Positions 7,781 through 16,276 of a DNA stretch of 64,000 bases are shown piece by piece. The translations under genes were made by a program, and so were the position numbers. The stretch's first letter is position 1, and every line of letters begins with the position of its first letter. The notes beneath the pieces are model-generated. The model saw only the letters and a program-made list of their open reading frames with translations, did no database searches and was not told the DNA's origin. The DNA comes from Brevundimonas fluminis. Its GTDB lineage: Bacteria > Pseudomonadota > Alphaproteobacteria > Caulobacterales > Caulobacteraceae. The stretch is from the NCBI RefSeq assembly GCF_003934285.1, contig NZ_RQWJ01000002.1, forward strand, positions 496,001 to 560,000. The letters run 5' to 3'.

Positions 7781-9241
7781 ATGATCGCCGCCGCCGACGT
7801 CCTGATCGCCGACTCCGAAGCCGCCCTGCCGGTGCGCCCCGCGCGCGGCGGTTCGGGACTGGAGGGCGCGGTCGCCGCATGGGCCGCGGCGAACGACTTC
7901 GTCGGCAAGCCGGGCCAGCTGCTGATCGTTCCCGGCCCCGCCGGCGCGCCCGACCACGCCCTCCTGGGCGTCGGCGACGCGGCCGTGGACGCCATGGCGG
8001 GTCGGGCGCTGGCCGCGAAGCTGCCCGTCGGCGACTGGCGGCTGGAGGGGTGGGAGCCGGCCGAGGCCCACGGGTTGGCCCTCTCCTTCGCCCTCGGGGC
8101 GTACCGGTTCGACCGCTACAAGGCGAAGCCCGCAGTCCCGCCCCGCCTGGTGGGGCCCGAGGGCCTCGACCTCGCGGCCGCGCAGGCCGTCGCCGACGCC
8201 TGTTTCCGGGTCCGACGCATGGTCGACACGCCGGCGGCCGACATGGGCCCGGCCGAGATCGAAGCGGAGGCGCGCGAGGTGGCGCAGGCGCACGGCGCTT
8301 CGATCCAGGTCACGACCGGCGACGCCCTGCTGAAGGCGAACTATCCCGCCGTTCACGCCGTCGGCCGCGCCGCCGCCCCGCATCGCGCGCCGCGGCTGAT
8401 CGAGATGGGCTGGAACCTCGACGCCGCAGACCGGCCGCTGGTCGCGCTGGTCGGCAAGGGCGTGGCCTTCGATTCCGGCGGTCTGGACATCAAGCCCGCC
8501 GCCGGCATGCGCAACATGAAGAAGGACATGGGCGGCGCCGCCCACGTGCTCGGCCTCGCCCGGCTGATCATGGGCGCGAAGCTGCCGGTGCGGCTGGTCG
8601 TGCTGGTCGCGGCGGTCGAGAACGCCATCTCCGGCGACGCCTTCCGTCCCGGGGACGTGCTGAAGACGCGCAAGGGCCTGACCGTCGAAGTCGGCAACAC
8701 CGACGCCGAGGGGCGGTTGATCCTGTCCGACGCCCTGGCCCGCGCGGGCGAGCACCGGCCGGACCTGACCCTCGACTTCGCCACCCTGACCGGCGCGGCC
8801 CGCGTCGCGCTGGGTCCGGAACTGCCGCCGCTCTACACCGACGACGAGGCGTTGGCCGCCGACCTGCTGGCCGCCTCGGCCCGCGTCGGCGACCCCATGT
8901 GGCGCATGCCGCTGTGGTCCGGATACCGGTCCTCGGTCGAGGCCGAGATCGCCGACCTGCGCAACGATTCCGCCGCCTGGGCCCAGGCCGGTTCGGTCAC
9001 CGCCGCCCTGTTCCTCCAACGCTTCGCGCCGGAGACCGGCGCCTGGGCGCACCTGGACGTCTTCGCCTGGAACCCGCGCGCGCGCCCCGGCTGGCCCGAG
9101 GGCGGCGAGGCGCAGGGAATCCGCGCCGCCTTCGACATGCTGGAGCGCCGCTATGCGTCGAGGGCCCAGGGTTTGGGAAAAGGCGGAGCCGCGGCGTCTC
9201 CAGGCCCTGATTCCCAAGCCCTGAGCCCTCCCCCGCGTTAA
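7781..9241 (+). CDS. leucyl aminopeptidase family (M17) protein
   Basis: 486 residues; a cytosolic di-zinc aminopeptidase that frees N-terminal amino acids. The catalytic domain carries VGKGVAFDSGGLDIKP with metal/catalytic Lys at about 226, and NTDAEGRL at 306-313 with the metal-binding Asp and Glu and catalytic Arg312. The N-terminal domain is short and divergent, as in the PepB-like branch common in alphaproteobacteria. The last 25 residues (GKGGAAASPGPDSQALSPP...) look like a non-conserved read-through tail. The NlpC/P60 gene follows in the same direction after 51 bases; this pairing recurs in the order. Confidence 0.9.
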   Translation: MIAAADVLIADSEAALPVRPARGGSGLEGAVAAWAAANDFVGKPGQLLIVPGPAGAPDHALLGVGDAAVDAMAGRALAAKLPVGDWRLEGWEPAEAHGLALSFALGAYRFDRYKAKPAVPPRLVGPEGLDLAAAQAVADACFRVRRMVDTPAADMGPAEIEAEAREVAQAHGASIQVTTGDALLKANYPAVHAVGRAAAPHRAPRLIEMGWNLDAADRPLVALVGKGVAFDSGGLDIKPAAGMRNMKKDMGGAAHVLGLARLIMGAKLPVRLVVLVAAVENAISGDAFRPGDVLKTRKGLTVEVGNTDAEGRLILSDALARAGEHRPDLTLDFATLTGAARVALGPELPPLYTDDEALAADLLAASARVGDPMWRMPLWSGYRSSVEAEIADLRNDSAAWAQAGSVTAALFLQRFAPETGAWAHLDVFAWNPRARPGWPEGGEAQGIRAAFDMLERRYASRAQGLGKGGAAASPGPDSQALSPPPR

Positions 9242-9292
9242 CGGCCCTTTTGGCCTTACGCGTCAGGATCGGCGACGAACCGGACCCGCCGC

Positions 9293-10081
9293 TTGACGCA
9301 CGATCTCCACACACCGGACCCGCGCTTCCTGCCGGCGCGCCCCGCCTTCGCCGCCCAGGCGCTGGAGGGAATCGTCCGCGCGCCGGAGTATCGCGCCGTC
9401 GAGGCCACGCGCGGCGCGACGGCCGCGGCCGACGTGCTGGACGACGCGGGAAACCTGGTCAGCCAGCTGCTGCATGGCGAGGCGTTCGAAGTCCTGCTGC
9501 GCGAGGGCGGCCGGGCCTGGGGCCAGTGCCGCCGCGACGGCGTGGTCGGCTGGATCGCCGCCGACGCCCTGGCCGCCGGAAGCGGCGCCCCGACGCACAG
9601 GGTGTCGTCGATCGGGGGGCGCCTGCCGTTGAATGCGATGGTCGACGTGGCCGGCGCCCCCGTCGGGGACGTCGCCCTCATGCCCATCGGCGAATTCGAG
9701 CCCGACCTGGCCGCGGTGGCCGAGCGTCTTCCGGGCCTGCCGCACCGGCTGGGCGGCCGGTCCGACCGCGGCATGGACTGCGCCGGACTGGTCCAGACCT
9801 GCCTGATCGCCTGCGGCCGCGCGGCGCCCCGCTATGCCGATGGGCAGGCGGAGATGGGACGGCCCGTCGAACAGAAGGGCCTGCGTCGCGGCGATCTGGT
9901 CGTCTGGCCGCATGGGAGGGGCGGGCCGGGCTGGAGCGGCCACGCGGCGATCATGCTGGACGGCGAAACCCTGATCCACGCTTCCGGGCGGGCAGGTCAG
10001 GTCGTGCGAGAGGCGCTGTCCGACGTCGATGCGCGACAGCGGTCCGAAGGCTTCGACGCCCCGACGTTCCGGCGCATCTGA
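9293..10081 (+). CDS. NlpC/P60-family cysteine peptidase with SH3-like N-terminal domain
   Basis: 262 residues starting with TTG at 9293; no ATG or GTG lies upstream in frame before the aminopeptidase stop. An SH3b-like region spans about residues 35-95 and the NlpC/P60 domain about 130-262. The nucleophile is C163 in MDCAGLVQ and the base is H217 in GHAAIM. Such enzymes cut peptide stems of peptidoglycan (gamma-D-Glu-diamino acid bonds), in growth or in recycling. No signal peptide is visible, as in several members that act on cytoplasmic muropeptides; this fits its place behind an aminopeptidase. Confidence 0.88.
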   Translation: MTHDLHTPDPRFLPARPAFAAQALEGIVRAPEYRAVEATRGATAAADVLDDAGNLVSQLLHGEAFEVLLREGGRAWGQCRRDGVVGWIAADALAAGSGAPTHRVSSIGGRLPLNAMVDVAGAPVGDVALMPIGEFEPDLAAVAERLPGLPHRLGGRSDRGMDCAGLVQTCLIACGRAAPRYADGQAEMGRPVEQKGLRRGDLVVWPHGRGGPGWSGHAAIMLDGETLIHASGRAGQVVREALSDVDARQRSEGFDAPTFRRI

Positions 10082-10096
10082 GCCTCAAACGAGAAC

Positions 10097-10114
10097 GCGG
10101 GCCCGAAGGCCCGC
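10097..10114. terminator. stem-loop between convergent genes
   Basis: GCGGGCC-CGAA-GGCCCGC, a perfect 7-bp GC stem with a tetraloop, in the 49-base gap between the NlpC/P60 gene (+) and the cytochrome c gene (-). No T-run follows, so termination efficiency is uncertain. Confidence 0.5.
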
Positions 10115-10130
10115 GCTCCGATCCTGAAAC

Positions 10131-10856
10131 TCAGCCGCCCGTCGGGGCGCTGGTCGCGGCCGGCGGGGCCGCCGGCGTCGTCTGGGTCGCCGGGGTTCCC
10201 GGAGCGCCCGTGGTCGCCCCTGCTTCGGCGGCGCCCTCGGCCGGAGCCTCGCCCTCGGCCGGAGCCGCGCCTTCCGCCGGAGCGGCCGCGCCCGGCTGAC
10301 GCGAGGGATCCGGCGCCGGGATGGCGAAGCCGCCGGAACCCTGGGCCCGCAGATAGGCGATCAGGTTGACGCGCGTCTCTTCGTCGCGCAGGCCGGCGAA
10401 CGACATCTTGGTCCCGGGCACGTAGCGGGCCGGGGCCGTGATGAAGGCGTCCAGCTCGTCATAGCCCCAGGTCGGGGCTTCGGCCTTGTGCGCGGCCATG
10501 GCGTCGGAATAGGCGAAGCCGGCCGAGTGCATCACCGGGCCGCCGACCACGCCGTACAGGTTCGGGCCGATGCCGTCGGCGCCGCCCGCCGTGATGGTGT
10601 GGCACGCCTTGCAGCGCGCGAAGGCGGCCTCGCCCGCGGCCAGGTCGGCCGTCGGCAGGACCGTGCCCCAGTCGATCGGCAGGGCCTCGGCCGCGCCGCC
10701 GGCCGCCGCCTCTTCGGGCGCGTCGACGAAATAGCCCATCTTCTCGGGGGGCTCGGAGTGATAGATCGCGCCGGTCACCTGCTGCACGCCGATGATCACG
10801 AAGGCGGTCGCCAGGCCGGCGCCCATGATCTTGTTCCACTTCAGGTCGCCGCTCAT
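10131..10856 (-). CDS. membrane-anchored class I cytochrome c (CycM-type)
   Basis: 241 residues from the ATG at 10856 (MSGDLKWNKIMGAGLATAFV). One N-terminal membrane segment (about 10-30) is an uncleaved anchor, followed by a spacer and the haem domain. The haem motif is CKACH (C82, C85, H86) and the axial Met is M151 in GTKMSF. The family passes electrons from the bc1 complex to terminal oxidases in the periplasm. The C-terminal 60 residues are a low-complexity tail with PAEG repeats. An in-frame ATG at 10874 is possible but less like relatives. The very long upstream frame is a shadow of kdsB and the secreted gene. Confidence 0.92.
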   Translation of the reverse strand: MSGDLKWNKIMGAGLATAFVIIGVQQVTGAIYHSEPPEKMGYFVDAPEEAAAGGAAEALPIDWGTVLPTADLAAGEAAFARCKACHTITAGGADGIGPNLYGVVGGPVMHSAGFAYSDAMAAHKAEAPTWGYDELDAFITAPARYVPGTKMSFAGLRDEETRVNLIAYLRAQGSGGFAIPAPDPSRQPGAAAPAEGAAPAEGEAPAEGAAEAGATTGAPGTPATQTTPAAPPAATSAPTGG

Positions 10857-10985
10857 CGCGTCGTCGCATCCCATGTCTTGATGACGCCAGACCGCGCGCG
10901 CGGATGCGCGGGCGGCCTCGCCTTGCGTGGGCGTCTCTGACACGGTAGCGCGCCCTTCGCAACCGGCCCGCGGGGAGACTCCGCC

Positions 10986-11708
10986 ATGAACCCGCTCGTC
11001 ATCATTCCGGCCCGCATGGCGGCGACCCGGCTGCCGGACAAGCCGCTGGCCGACATCGGCGGCGTGCCCATGATCGTGCGGGCATGGGAGCGCGCCGCCG
11101 CCTCCGGCCTGCCCGTCGCCGTGGCCGCGGGCGACCCGGAGATCGTCGACGTCGTGACCGATGCCGGCGGCGTGGCCGTCCTGACCGATCCCGGCCTGCC
11201 GTCGGGGTCCGACCGCATCATGGCCGCGCTCCACGCCCTCGATCCCGACGGCCGCCACGACGCGGTGATCAACCTGCAGGGCGACATGCCCTTCGCCGAT
11301 CCGGGGCTGGCGACCGCCTGCGCCGCCTTGCTGCACGGCCAGCCCGACTGCGACGTCGCGACGCTGGTGGCCCCCGAGGCCGACGCCTCGGATCGGTCGA
11401 ACCCCGACGTGGTCAAGGCGGTGCTGGCCATGGAGCCGGGCGAGCGCCACGGCCGCGCCCTCTATTTCACGCGCTCGACCCTGTACGGCGACGGCCCGGT
11501 CTGGCGACATGTCGGAGTCTACGGCTATCGCCGGGCCGCGTTGGAACGGTTCTGCGCCGCCCCGCCGTCGCCTCTGGAGAAGCGCGAGAAGCTGGAACAG
11601 CTGAGGGCGCTGGAGATGGGCCTGTCCATCTGGGCGTCGGTGATCCACGCCCCGCCCCTGTCGGTGGACAACCCCGCGGACCTCGAGGCCGCGCGCGCGC
11701 TCGTCTGA
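10986..11708 (+). CDS. kdsB: 3-deoxy-manno-octulosonate cytidylyltransferase
   Basis: 240 residues, the normal length. It makes CMP-Kdo from CTP and Kdo, activating the sugar for lipopolysaccharide inner-core assembly. The nucleotide-binding N-terminus reads VIIPARMAATRLPDKPLADI and the metal/CTP site INLQGDMPF lies at about residue 97. C-terminal motifs (HVGVYGYRR..., EKREKLEQLRALE) are also intact. It is divergent from the cytochrome gene; the upstream gap is 129 bases. Confidence 0.96.
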   Translation: MNPLVIIPARMAATRLPDKPLADIGGVPMIVRAWERAAASGLPVAVAAGDPEIVDVVTDAGGVAVLTDPGLPSGSDRIMAALHALDPDGRHDAVINLQGDMPFADPGLATACAALLHGQPDCDVATLVAPEADASDRSNPDVVKAVLAMEPGERHGRALYFTRSTLYGDGPVWRHVGVYGYRRAALERFCAAPPSPLEKREKLEQLRALEMGLSIWASVIHAPPLSVDNPADLEAARALV

Positions 11709-11828
11709 CCAACGACCTCCGGCGGCGAGACGCGGCGCGTCGAGCGGCAGGCCCCCGAAGTCAGAGTCCGTCATTTGCACGGCCCCTGAGTCGCGCGCAT
11801 GGTTCCCGACATCATCGGAGGGATTTCC

Positions 11829-12263
11829 ATGCTTCGCCACGCCGCCGCCGCCTTCGCCGCGCTCGCCCTGACGGGCGCCGCCGGAGCCGCTTCCGCCCAG
11901 GACGCCACCGGCGCCGCCCTGGTCGACTACATCTTCGGCCAGCTGGAGGCCGAGTTCGGCATTTCGCCGGCCAGCCGCGCCACGGGCCGCCTGTCGGCCG
12001 GCGCCTCGACCACCGGCACCTTCAACGTCGCCTCGGGGGCGGCCTACATCGTCATCGGCGCCTGCGACGAGGGCTGCTCGGACCTGGATCTGGTCGTCCG
12101 CGACGCCTCGGGCAATGAGGTCGGCTCGGACTATGAGGACGACGACGCCCCCATGGTGGTCATCCCCGCCGGCTCGGGCGGCCGCTATACTTTCGAGGCT
12201 CAGATGGTGACCTGCAGCTCGAACTGTCACTTCGGCGTCCGGTCCTACAACGCCGGCAACTGA
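11829..12263 (+). CDS. secreted hypothetical protein, 144 residues
   Basis: The ATG at 11829 is preceded by GGAGGGATTTCC, a strong ribosome site, and opens a signal peptide with a cut after ASAQ (residue 23). The mature part has a beta-sandwich look with an acidic segment (SDYEDDDAP) and four Cys (ACDEGC, TCSSNC) that could form two disulfides. The arrangement (GTFNVASGAAYIVIGACDEGCSD) resembles pre-peptidase C-terminal-type domains that bind calcium or cap secreted enzymes, but I cannot assign one with certainty. Probably periplasmic. Confidence 0.75.
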   Translation: MLRHAAAAFAALALTGAAGAASAQDATGAALVDYIFGQLEAEFGISPASRATGRLSAGASTTGTFNVASGAAYIVIGACDEGCSDLDLVVRDASGNEVGSDYEDDDAPMVVIPAGSGGRYTFEAQMVTCSSNCHFGVRSYNAGN

Positions 12264-12269
12264 GGCGGA

Positions 12270-13151
12270 TCAGGCCTCGAATCCTTCGACCCACGCCCGG
12301 ATCAGCGTCCGGGCGATGGCGACGGGCGGCGGGGCGATCACCGCCGGATGGCGGCCGGCGAGGGCGTCGGCGGCCTCCTGACGCGTCAGCCACACGCCCT
12401 CCGCCAGTTCGGCCGGATCCAGCGTCACCGCGTCGCTCTCGACCGCGCAGACCAGGCCGATCATCAGCTGCGAGGGGAAGGGCCACGGCTGGCTGGAATG
12501 GTGCCGCACCCGGGTCACCTTCAGCCCCGCCTCCTCGAACAGCTCGCGCGCGCAGGCCTCCTCGATCGTCTCGCCGGGCTCGATGAAGCCCGCCGGCGCC
12601 GACATCCGCCCGGGCGGCCACGTCGGGCCGCGGGCGACGAAGCACCGTCCCTCGAACACCGGCAGCATGATGCAGACCGGATCCACGCGCGGAAAATGCT
12701 CGACCGCGCAGCCCGGACAGACGCGCTTCCAGCCGCCGCAGGCCGGCTCGGTCGCCGCGCCGCAGTTGGCGCAGAACCGGTGCCGCCGTCGCCAGTCGAA
12801 CAAGCTCTTCGCGGCCCCCGCCATGGCCGCGTCCGCCGGGGACAGCGCCATCGCCGCCTCGCGCAAGGGCGCCCCGCCGCTCTCGACCTCCAATGCGAAC
12901 ACCGGCGCGTCCTTCCAGAGCCCGAGGAAGATCTCGTCGCCGACCGCGCCGGGGCGCGCGGCCGCCAGCGGCGTCCAGACCAGCCGCGGCCCCTCCGGCC
13001 CGTCCTCCACCACCGGCCCCGCCGCGTCGCAGCTCAGGGCGAGGGCCTCGGGATGAGCGACCATTTCCGCGATGAAGTTCGGATCGTTCCGCCGGTCTCC
13101 CGCCCGGTCCAGCGGATTGCCGGCGAACATGTTGGCGGGCGCGTCGCTCAT
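12270..13151 (-). CDS. nudC: NAD(+) diphosphatase / NADH pyrophosphatase
   Basis: 293 residues from the ATG at 13151. A zinc ribbon is formed by C127, C130, C145 and C148. The Nudix box GFIEPGETIEEACARELFEEAGL-type motif spans about residues 188-210, and the NudC-specific SQPWPFPSQ at 220-228 selects NAD(H). The family hydrolyses NAD(H) to NMN(H) and AMP and removes NAD caps from RNA 5' ends. An N-terminal extension to 13238 is possible but would overlap the SRP RNA gene on the other strand, so it is not used. Confidence 0.95.
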   Translation of the reverse strand: MSDAPANMFAGNPLDRAGDRRNDPNFIAEMVAHPEALALSCDAAGPVVEDGPEGPRLVWTPLAAARPGAVGDEIFLGLWKDAPVFALEVESGGAPLREAAMALSPADAAMAGAAKSLFDWRRRHRFCANCGAATEPACGGWKRVCPGCAVEHFPRVDPVCIMLPVFEGRCFVARGPTWPPGRMSAPAGFIEPGETIEEACARELFEEAGLKVTRVRHHSSQPWPFPSQLMIGLVCAVESDAVTLDPAELAEGVWLTRQEAADALAGRHPAVIAPPPVAIARTLIRAWVEGFEA

Positions 13152-13175
13152 GCCGCCTGAATAGCGCGGCCCCGC

Positions 13176-13204
13176 TTGCGTCCGCGACCGCGAAATCGCA
13201 TATG
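13176..13204 (+). promoter_or_regulatory. sigma-70-like promoter of the SRP RNA gene
   Basis: TTGCGT at 13176-13181, 17 bases, CATATG at 13199-13204. The expected start, about 7 bases on, coincides with the first base of the SRP RNA terminal helix at 13212. Confidence 0.5.
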
Positions 13205-13211
13205 TCTCCCC

Positions 13212-13296
13212 GGAGATCGCGGGCGAAGGCTTCGCCAACCTGGTCAGGGCCGGAAGGCAGCAGCCACAACGAATTCACCTTCGGGTCGCGGTCTCC
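13212..13296 (+). ncRNA. ffs: signal recognition particle 4.5S RNA (small bacterial type)
   Basis: The conserved apical domain of SRP RNA is seen at about 13240-13271: CCTGGTCAGGGCCGGAAGGC followed by AGCAGCCA, containing the GGAA tetraloop stem and the internal loop bound by Ffh. The flanks pair: GGAGATCGCG from 13212 with the GTCGCGGTCTCC ending at 13296, and GAAGG with CCTTC nearer the loop. The result is a single rod-like hairpin of roughly 85-100 nt. A pyrimidine/T-rich stretch (CTTCTTTTTC) follows at about 13304. It directs co-translational targeting of membrane proteins with Ffh and FtsY. End points are estimated. Confidence 0.93.
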
Positions 13297-13413
13297 ACCT
13301 CCCTTCTTTTTCGCCCTACCGCTCGACGCGCGGCGTCTCGCTGCTTGAGGGCGGGCGCGGAACCTCCCGCGCGCTGGCGTCCTTCCTTCCCGCGACAGCG
13401 GAAGGAGCGCCCC

Positions 13414-13842
13414 ATGAGCATTCTCGGAAAAATCCTCGGCCCGATCTGGGAGCGCGCCAAGGCCGGTCCCGGCCACAAGCCCGACCGCACGGCGACGCCG
13501 ACCTCGGCCCCCGCTCCGCGGCCCACGCCCGCCCCGACGTCCGCTCAGGCCCAGCCCGCCCCAACGCCGGCCGCGACCGCGCCACAACAGGTGGACGTCG
13601 ACGGCATCTTGGACTTCATGAACGAGCAGCGGGACCAGAAGCTGAACTGGCGCACGTCCATCGTCGATCTGATGAAGCTGACCGGCATGGACTCCACCTT
13701 GGACGAACGCCGCGAGCTGGCCGACGAGCTGGGCTATGCGGGCGACAAGTCCGACACCGCCGCCATGAACATCTGGCTGCACGAAAGGGTGCTGGAGCGC
13801 ATCCGCGCCGACGGCGGCCAGATCCGCGACCTGACGGACTGA
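13414..13842 (+). CDS. DUF3597-domain protein
   Basis: 142 residues from the ATG at 13414, which has a GGAAGGAGC ribosome site. It has the DUF3597 (LysM-like, tail-fibre/phage-fold related) signature: MSILGKILGPIW at the start, a Pro/Ala/Thr linker at about 25-60, then LNWRTSIVDLMKLTGMDSTL and ELADELGYAGDKSDTAAMNIWLH. The structure of the family is a small helical bundle; the function is unknown. It stands alone between the SRP RNA gene and dnaX. Confidence 0.85.
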   Translation: MSILGKILGPIWERAKAGPGHKPDRTATPTSAPAPRPTPAPTSAQAQPAPTPAATAPQQVDVDGILDFMNEQRDQKLNWRTSIVDLMKLTGMDSTLDERRELADELGYAGDKSDTAAMNIWLHERVLERIRADGGQIRDLTD

Positions 13843-13903
13843 TCCACCGTTCCGCCGCGCATGGGGGATGCGCGCGACGCCGACTCCGCGCTATGCCTTT
13901 CGG

Positions 13904-15799
13904 ATGAGCGACGCCGGACCGAATCCCGACGGCCCGCCGTGGGACGAGGACGAGCCCTCGGACGCGGTCGAGGAGCGGGACCCCAACACCGAGGACATGT
14001 TCGGCGCGCCCGAACCCGAAGGCATGCGCGTCGCCGAGGCCCTCGCCGCGCCGGACGAAACCGCGGAGCTGGTCTCCGCGGACGCCCCGGCCCTGCCCCG
14101 GGCGAAGAAGCCCGTCCCCATGCCCGGGCCGGTCGAGGCCGCGTCCGAGTACACCGTTCTCGCGCGCAAATATCGGCCCCGCGCCTTCGAGGACCTCATC
14201 GGGCAGGAGGCGATGGTCCGCACCCTGACCAACGCCTTCGCCACCGGCCGCATCGCCCACGCCTTCATGCTGACCGGCGTGCGGGGGGTGGGTAAGACGA
14301 CCACGGCGCGCCTGCTGGCCCGCGCCCTGAACAACGAGACGGAGACGATCGACCGCCCGTCGCTGGAGCTGTCGCCCACCGGCCGGCACGACGCGGCCAT
14401 CATGGCCGGCCAGCACATCGACGTCATGGAGATGGACGCCGCCAGCCACACCGGCGTGGGCGACATCCGCGAGATCCTGGACAGCGTGCGCTACGCCCCG
14501 GTCGAGGCGCGCTACAAGGTCTATGTGCTGGACGAGGTCCACATGCTGTCGACGCAGGCGTTCAACGCCCTGCTGAAGACGCTGGAGGAGCCGCCGCCCC
14601 ACGCCAAATTCATCTTCGCCACCACCGAGATCCGCAAGGTGCCGGTGACCATCCTCAGCCGTTGCCAGCGCTTCGACCTGCGCCGCGTGGAGCCGGAGGT
14701 GCTGGTGGGGCACCTGAACAAGGTGGCCGAGAAGGAAGGCATGGCCATCGAGGCCGACGCCCTGGCGCTGATCGCCCGCGCCGCCGAGGGCTCGGTCCGC
14801 GACGGCCTGTCGCTGCTGGATCAGGCGCTGGTCCAGGGCGAGCGCGGCGCGGTGGTCGAAGCCGAGACCGTGCGCGACATGCTGGGCCTGGCCGATCGCA
14901 CCCGCACGATCGCCCTGTTCGAACAGATCATGAGCGGGCGGACGCCCGAGGCTCTGGAGACCTTCCGCACCCTCTACGGCTACGGCGCCGACCCGGTGCA
15001 GGTCATGGGCGATCTGCTGGAACACGCCCACGCCGCCTCGGTGTCCAAGATGCTGGGGCCGCAGGCGACGCGCCTGCCCAACGACCAGGCCCAGGCCCTG
15101 GCGGCCTTGGGGGCGGCGATTTCCGCCGGCGCCTTGTCGCGCGTCTGGCAGATGCTGCTCAAGGGTCTCGACGAGGTCCGCCGCGCGCCCAATCCGGCCG
15201 ACGCGGTCGAGATGGTCATCGTGCGCCTGGCCTATGCCGCCGATCTTCCGGGGCCGGAGGAGGCGCTGAAAGCACTCCGCGACGGCGACGTCACCGGTGG
15301 GGCCGGCCCGTCGCGCGGCGGTGGGGGAGGCGGGGGTGGCGGCGCCTCGGCCGCCCTGGCTCCGCGCGTGGCCGCGGCGCCGGCTCTGCCGGACCCCCAG
15401 ACGTTCGAACAGGTCGTCGGCCTGATCGGGGCCAAACGCGACGTGGCGCTGCAGATGGACGTCCAGCGCTACGTCCGGCCCGTCTCGTTCCAGCCGGGCC
15501 GCATCACCTATGAGCCGGTGCAGGGCGCCCCCGCCAACCTGGCCACGCGCCTCGCCTCGCGGCTGAAGGAATGGACCGGCAAGGTCTGGCTGATCGCCGC
15601 CAACGGCCAGGGCGGCGGCGAGACCCTGATCGAGATCGAGAAGAAGGCCCGCGCCGCCCAGCGCGCCGAGGTCGAGGCCGACCCCTTCGTCGCCTCGGTC
15701 CTGTCGATCTTTCCCGGCGCCAAACTGGGCGAGATCCGCGTCCCGCCTCCCGCGCCCGACCTGCCGACGATTCCCGACGAGGTCGAGGACGAGGACTGA
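13904..15799 (+). CDS. dnaX: DNA polymerase III subunit gamma/tau
   Basis: 631 residues from the ATG at 13904; an ATG at 13868 in frame would add 12. An acidic N-terminal extension of about 80 residues precedes the AAA+ core (VLARKYRPRAFEDLIGQE). Walker A is GVRGVGKTT at 125-133, then VYVLDEVHML and the SRC sensor. The usual clamp-loader zinc-module cysteines are absent (RHDAAIMAGQH at about 161-171). A poly-Gly linker at about residue 470 leads to the tau C-terminal domain. It loads the beta clamp and links polymerase to helicase. No A-AAA-AAG slip site is seen, so gamma would need another route. It overlaps the cupin gene by one base (TGATG). Confidence 0.95.
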   Translation: MSDAGPNPDGPPWDEDEPSDAVEERDPNTEDMFGAPEPEGMRVAEALAAPDETAELVSADAPALPRAKKPVPMPGPVEAASEYTVLARKYRPRAFEDLIGQEAMVRTLTNAFATGRIAHAFMLTGVRGVGKTTTARLLARALNNETETIDRPSLELSPTGRHDAAIMAGQHIDVMEMDAASHTGVGDIREILDSVRYAPVEARYKVYVLDEVHMLSTQAFNALLKTLEEPPPHAKFIFATTEIRKVPVTILSRCQRFDLRRVEPEVLVGHLNKVAEKEGMAIEADALALIARAAEGSVRDGLSLLDQALVQGERGAVVEAETVRDMLGLADRTRTIALFEQIMSGRTPEALETFRTLYGYGADPVQVMGDLLEHAHAASVSKMLGPQATRLPNDQAQALAALGAAISAGALSRVWQMLLKGLDEVRRAPNPADAVEMVIVRLAYAADLPGPEEALKALRDGDVTGGAGPSRGGGGGGGGGASAALAPRVAAAPALPDPQTFEQVVGLIGAKRDVALQMDVQRYVRPVSFQPGRITYEPVQGAPANLATRLASRLKEWTGKVWLIAANGQGGGETLIEIEKKARAAQRAEVEADPFVASVLSIFPGAKLGEIRVPPPAPDLPTIPDEVEDED

Positions 15800-16194
15800 T
15801 GGCGCGCCGCGACTTCGATCCCGCGACGGTCACGCCGGACGGCCGGCCCGCGTCGAAATCGCGCCTGTTCGACCCTGTCGCGGAGGGCCCGTGGCGCGGA
15901 GGCGTGCCGGGGCTGCTCCAGCAGACGGGGATCACCGTCCTGGCCTACGGCACGGACGAGATCGGGGTCGGGCCGCGTCTCCACGTCCATCCCTATGACG
16001 AGACCTTCATCGTCACCCAGGGCCGCGCCCGCTTCTTCGTGGGCGATGCGGTGATCGACGCCGAGGCGGGCGAGGTGGTGCTCGGTCCGGCCTGCGTCCC
16101 CCACCGCTTCGAGAACCTGGGTCCCGGCCGGCTTCAGACGATCGACGTGCATCACTCTCCGGAGTGGATCCAGACCGATCTGGACGAGGCCTGA
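15799..16194 (+). CDS. cupin-domain protein, 131 residues
   Basis: The ATG shares its A with the dnaX stop codon (TGATG), which suggests translational coupling. A single cupin domain carries motif 1 G(P)RLHVHPYDETFIVTQGRARF at about residues 55-75, giving metal ligands His, His and Glu, and motif 2 around GPACVPHRFENLG, giving the last His. Such proteins can be sugar or keto-acid isomerases, dioxygenases or ligand binders; the sequence does not say which. The N-terminal 30 residues are not part of the cupin. Confidence 0.85.
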   Translation: MARRDFDPATVTPDGRPASKSRLFDPVAEGPWRGGVPGLLQQTGITVLAYGTDEIGVGPRLHVHPYDETFIVTQGRARFFVGDAVIDAEAGEVVLGPACVPHRFENLGPGRLQTIDVHHSPEWIQTDLDEA

Positions 16195-16276
16195 CGAAAC
16201 CCGACGCCGGGGACCGCGGAGCTGGCCTTGTGGCGACGTATGGCGTCATGGTCTCCGCACGAAGGGGAGGCTCACC

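Noticed and set aside
10190..10300. Short GC-rich repeats as a possible mobile or CRISPR-like array
   Set aside because: They are the PAEG codon repeats of the cytochrome c tail, not separate spaced repeats.
10857..12230. Long upstream extension of the cytochrome c gene
   Set aside because: It is antisense to kdsB and the secreted protein gene; the membrane anchor beginning at 10856 is the natural N-terminus.
15250..15360. E. coli-type programmed frameshift in dnaX
   Set aside because: No A-AAA-AAG heptamer and no suitable stimulatory arrangement; the poly-Gly G-runs are in-frame linker codons.
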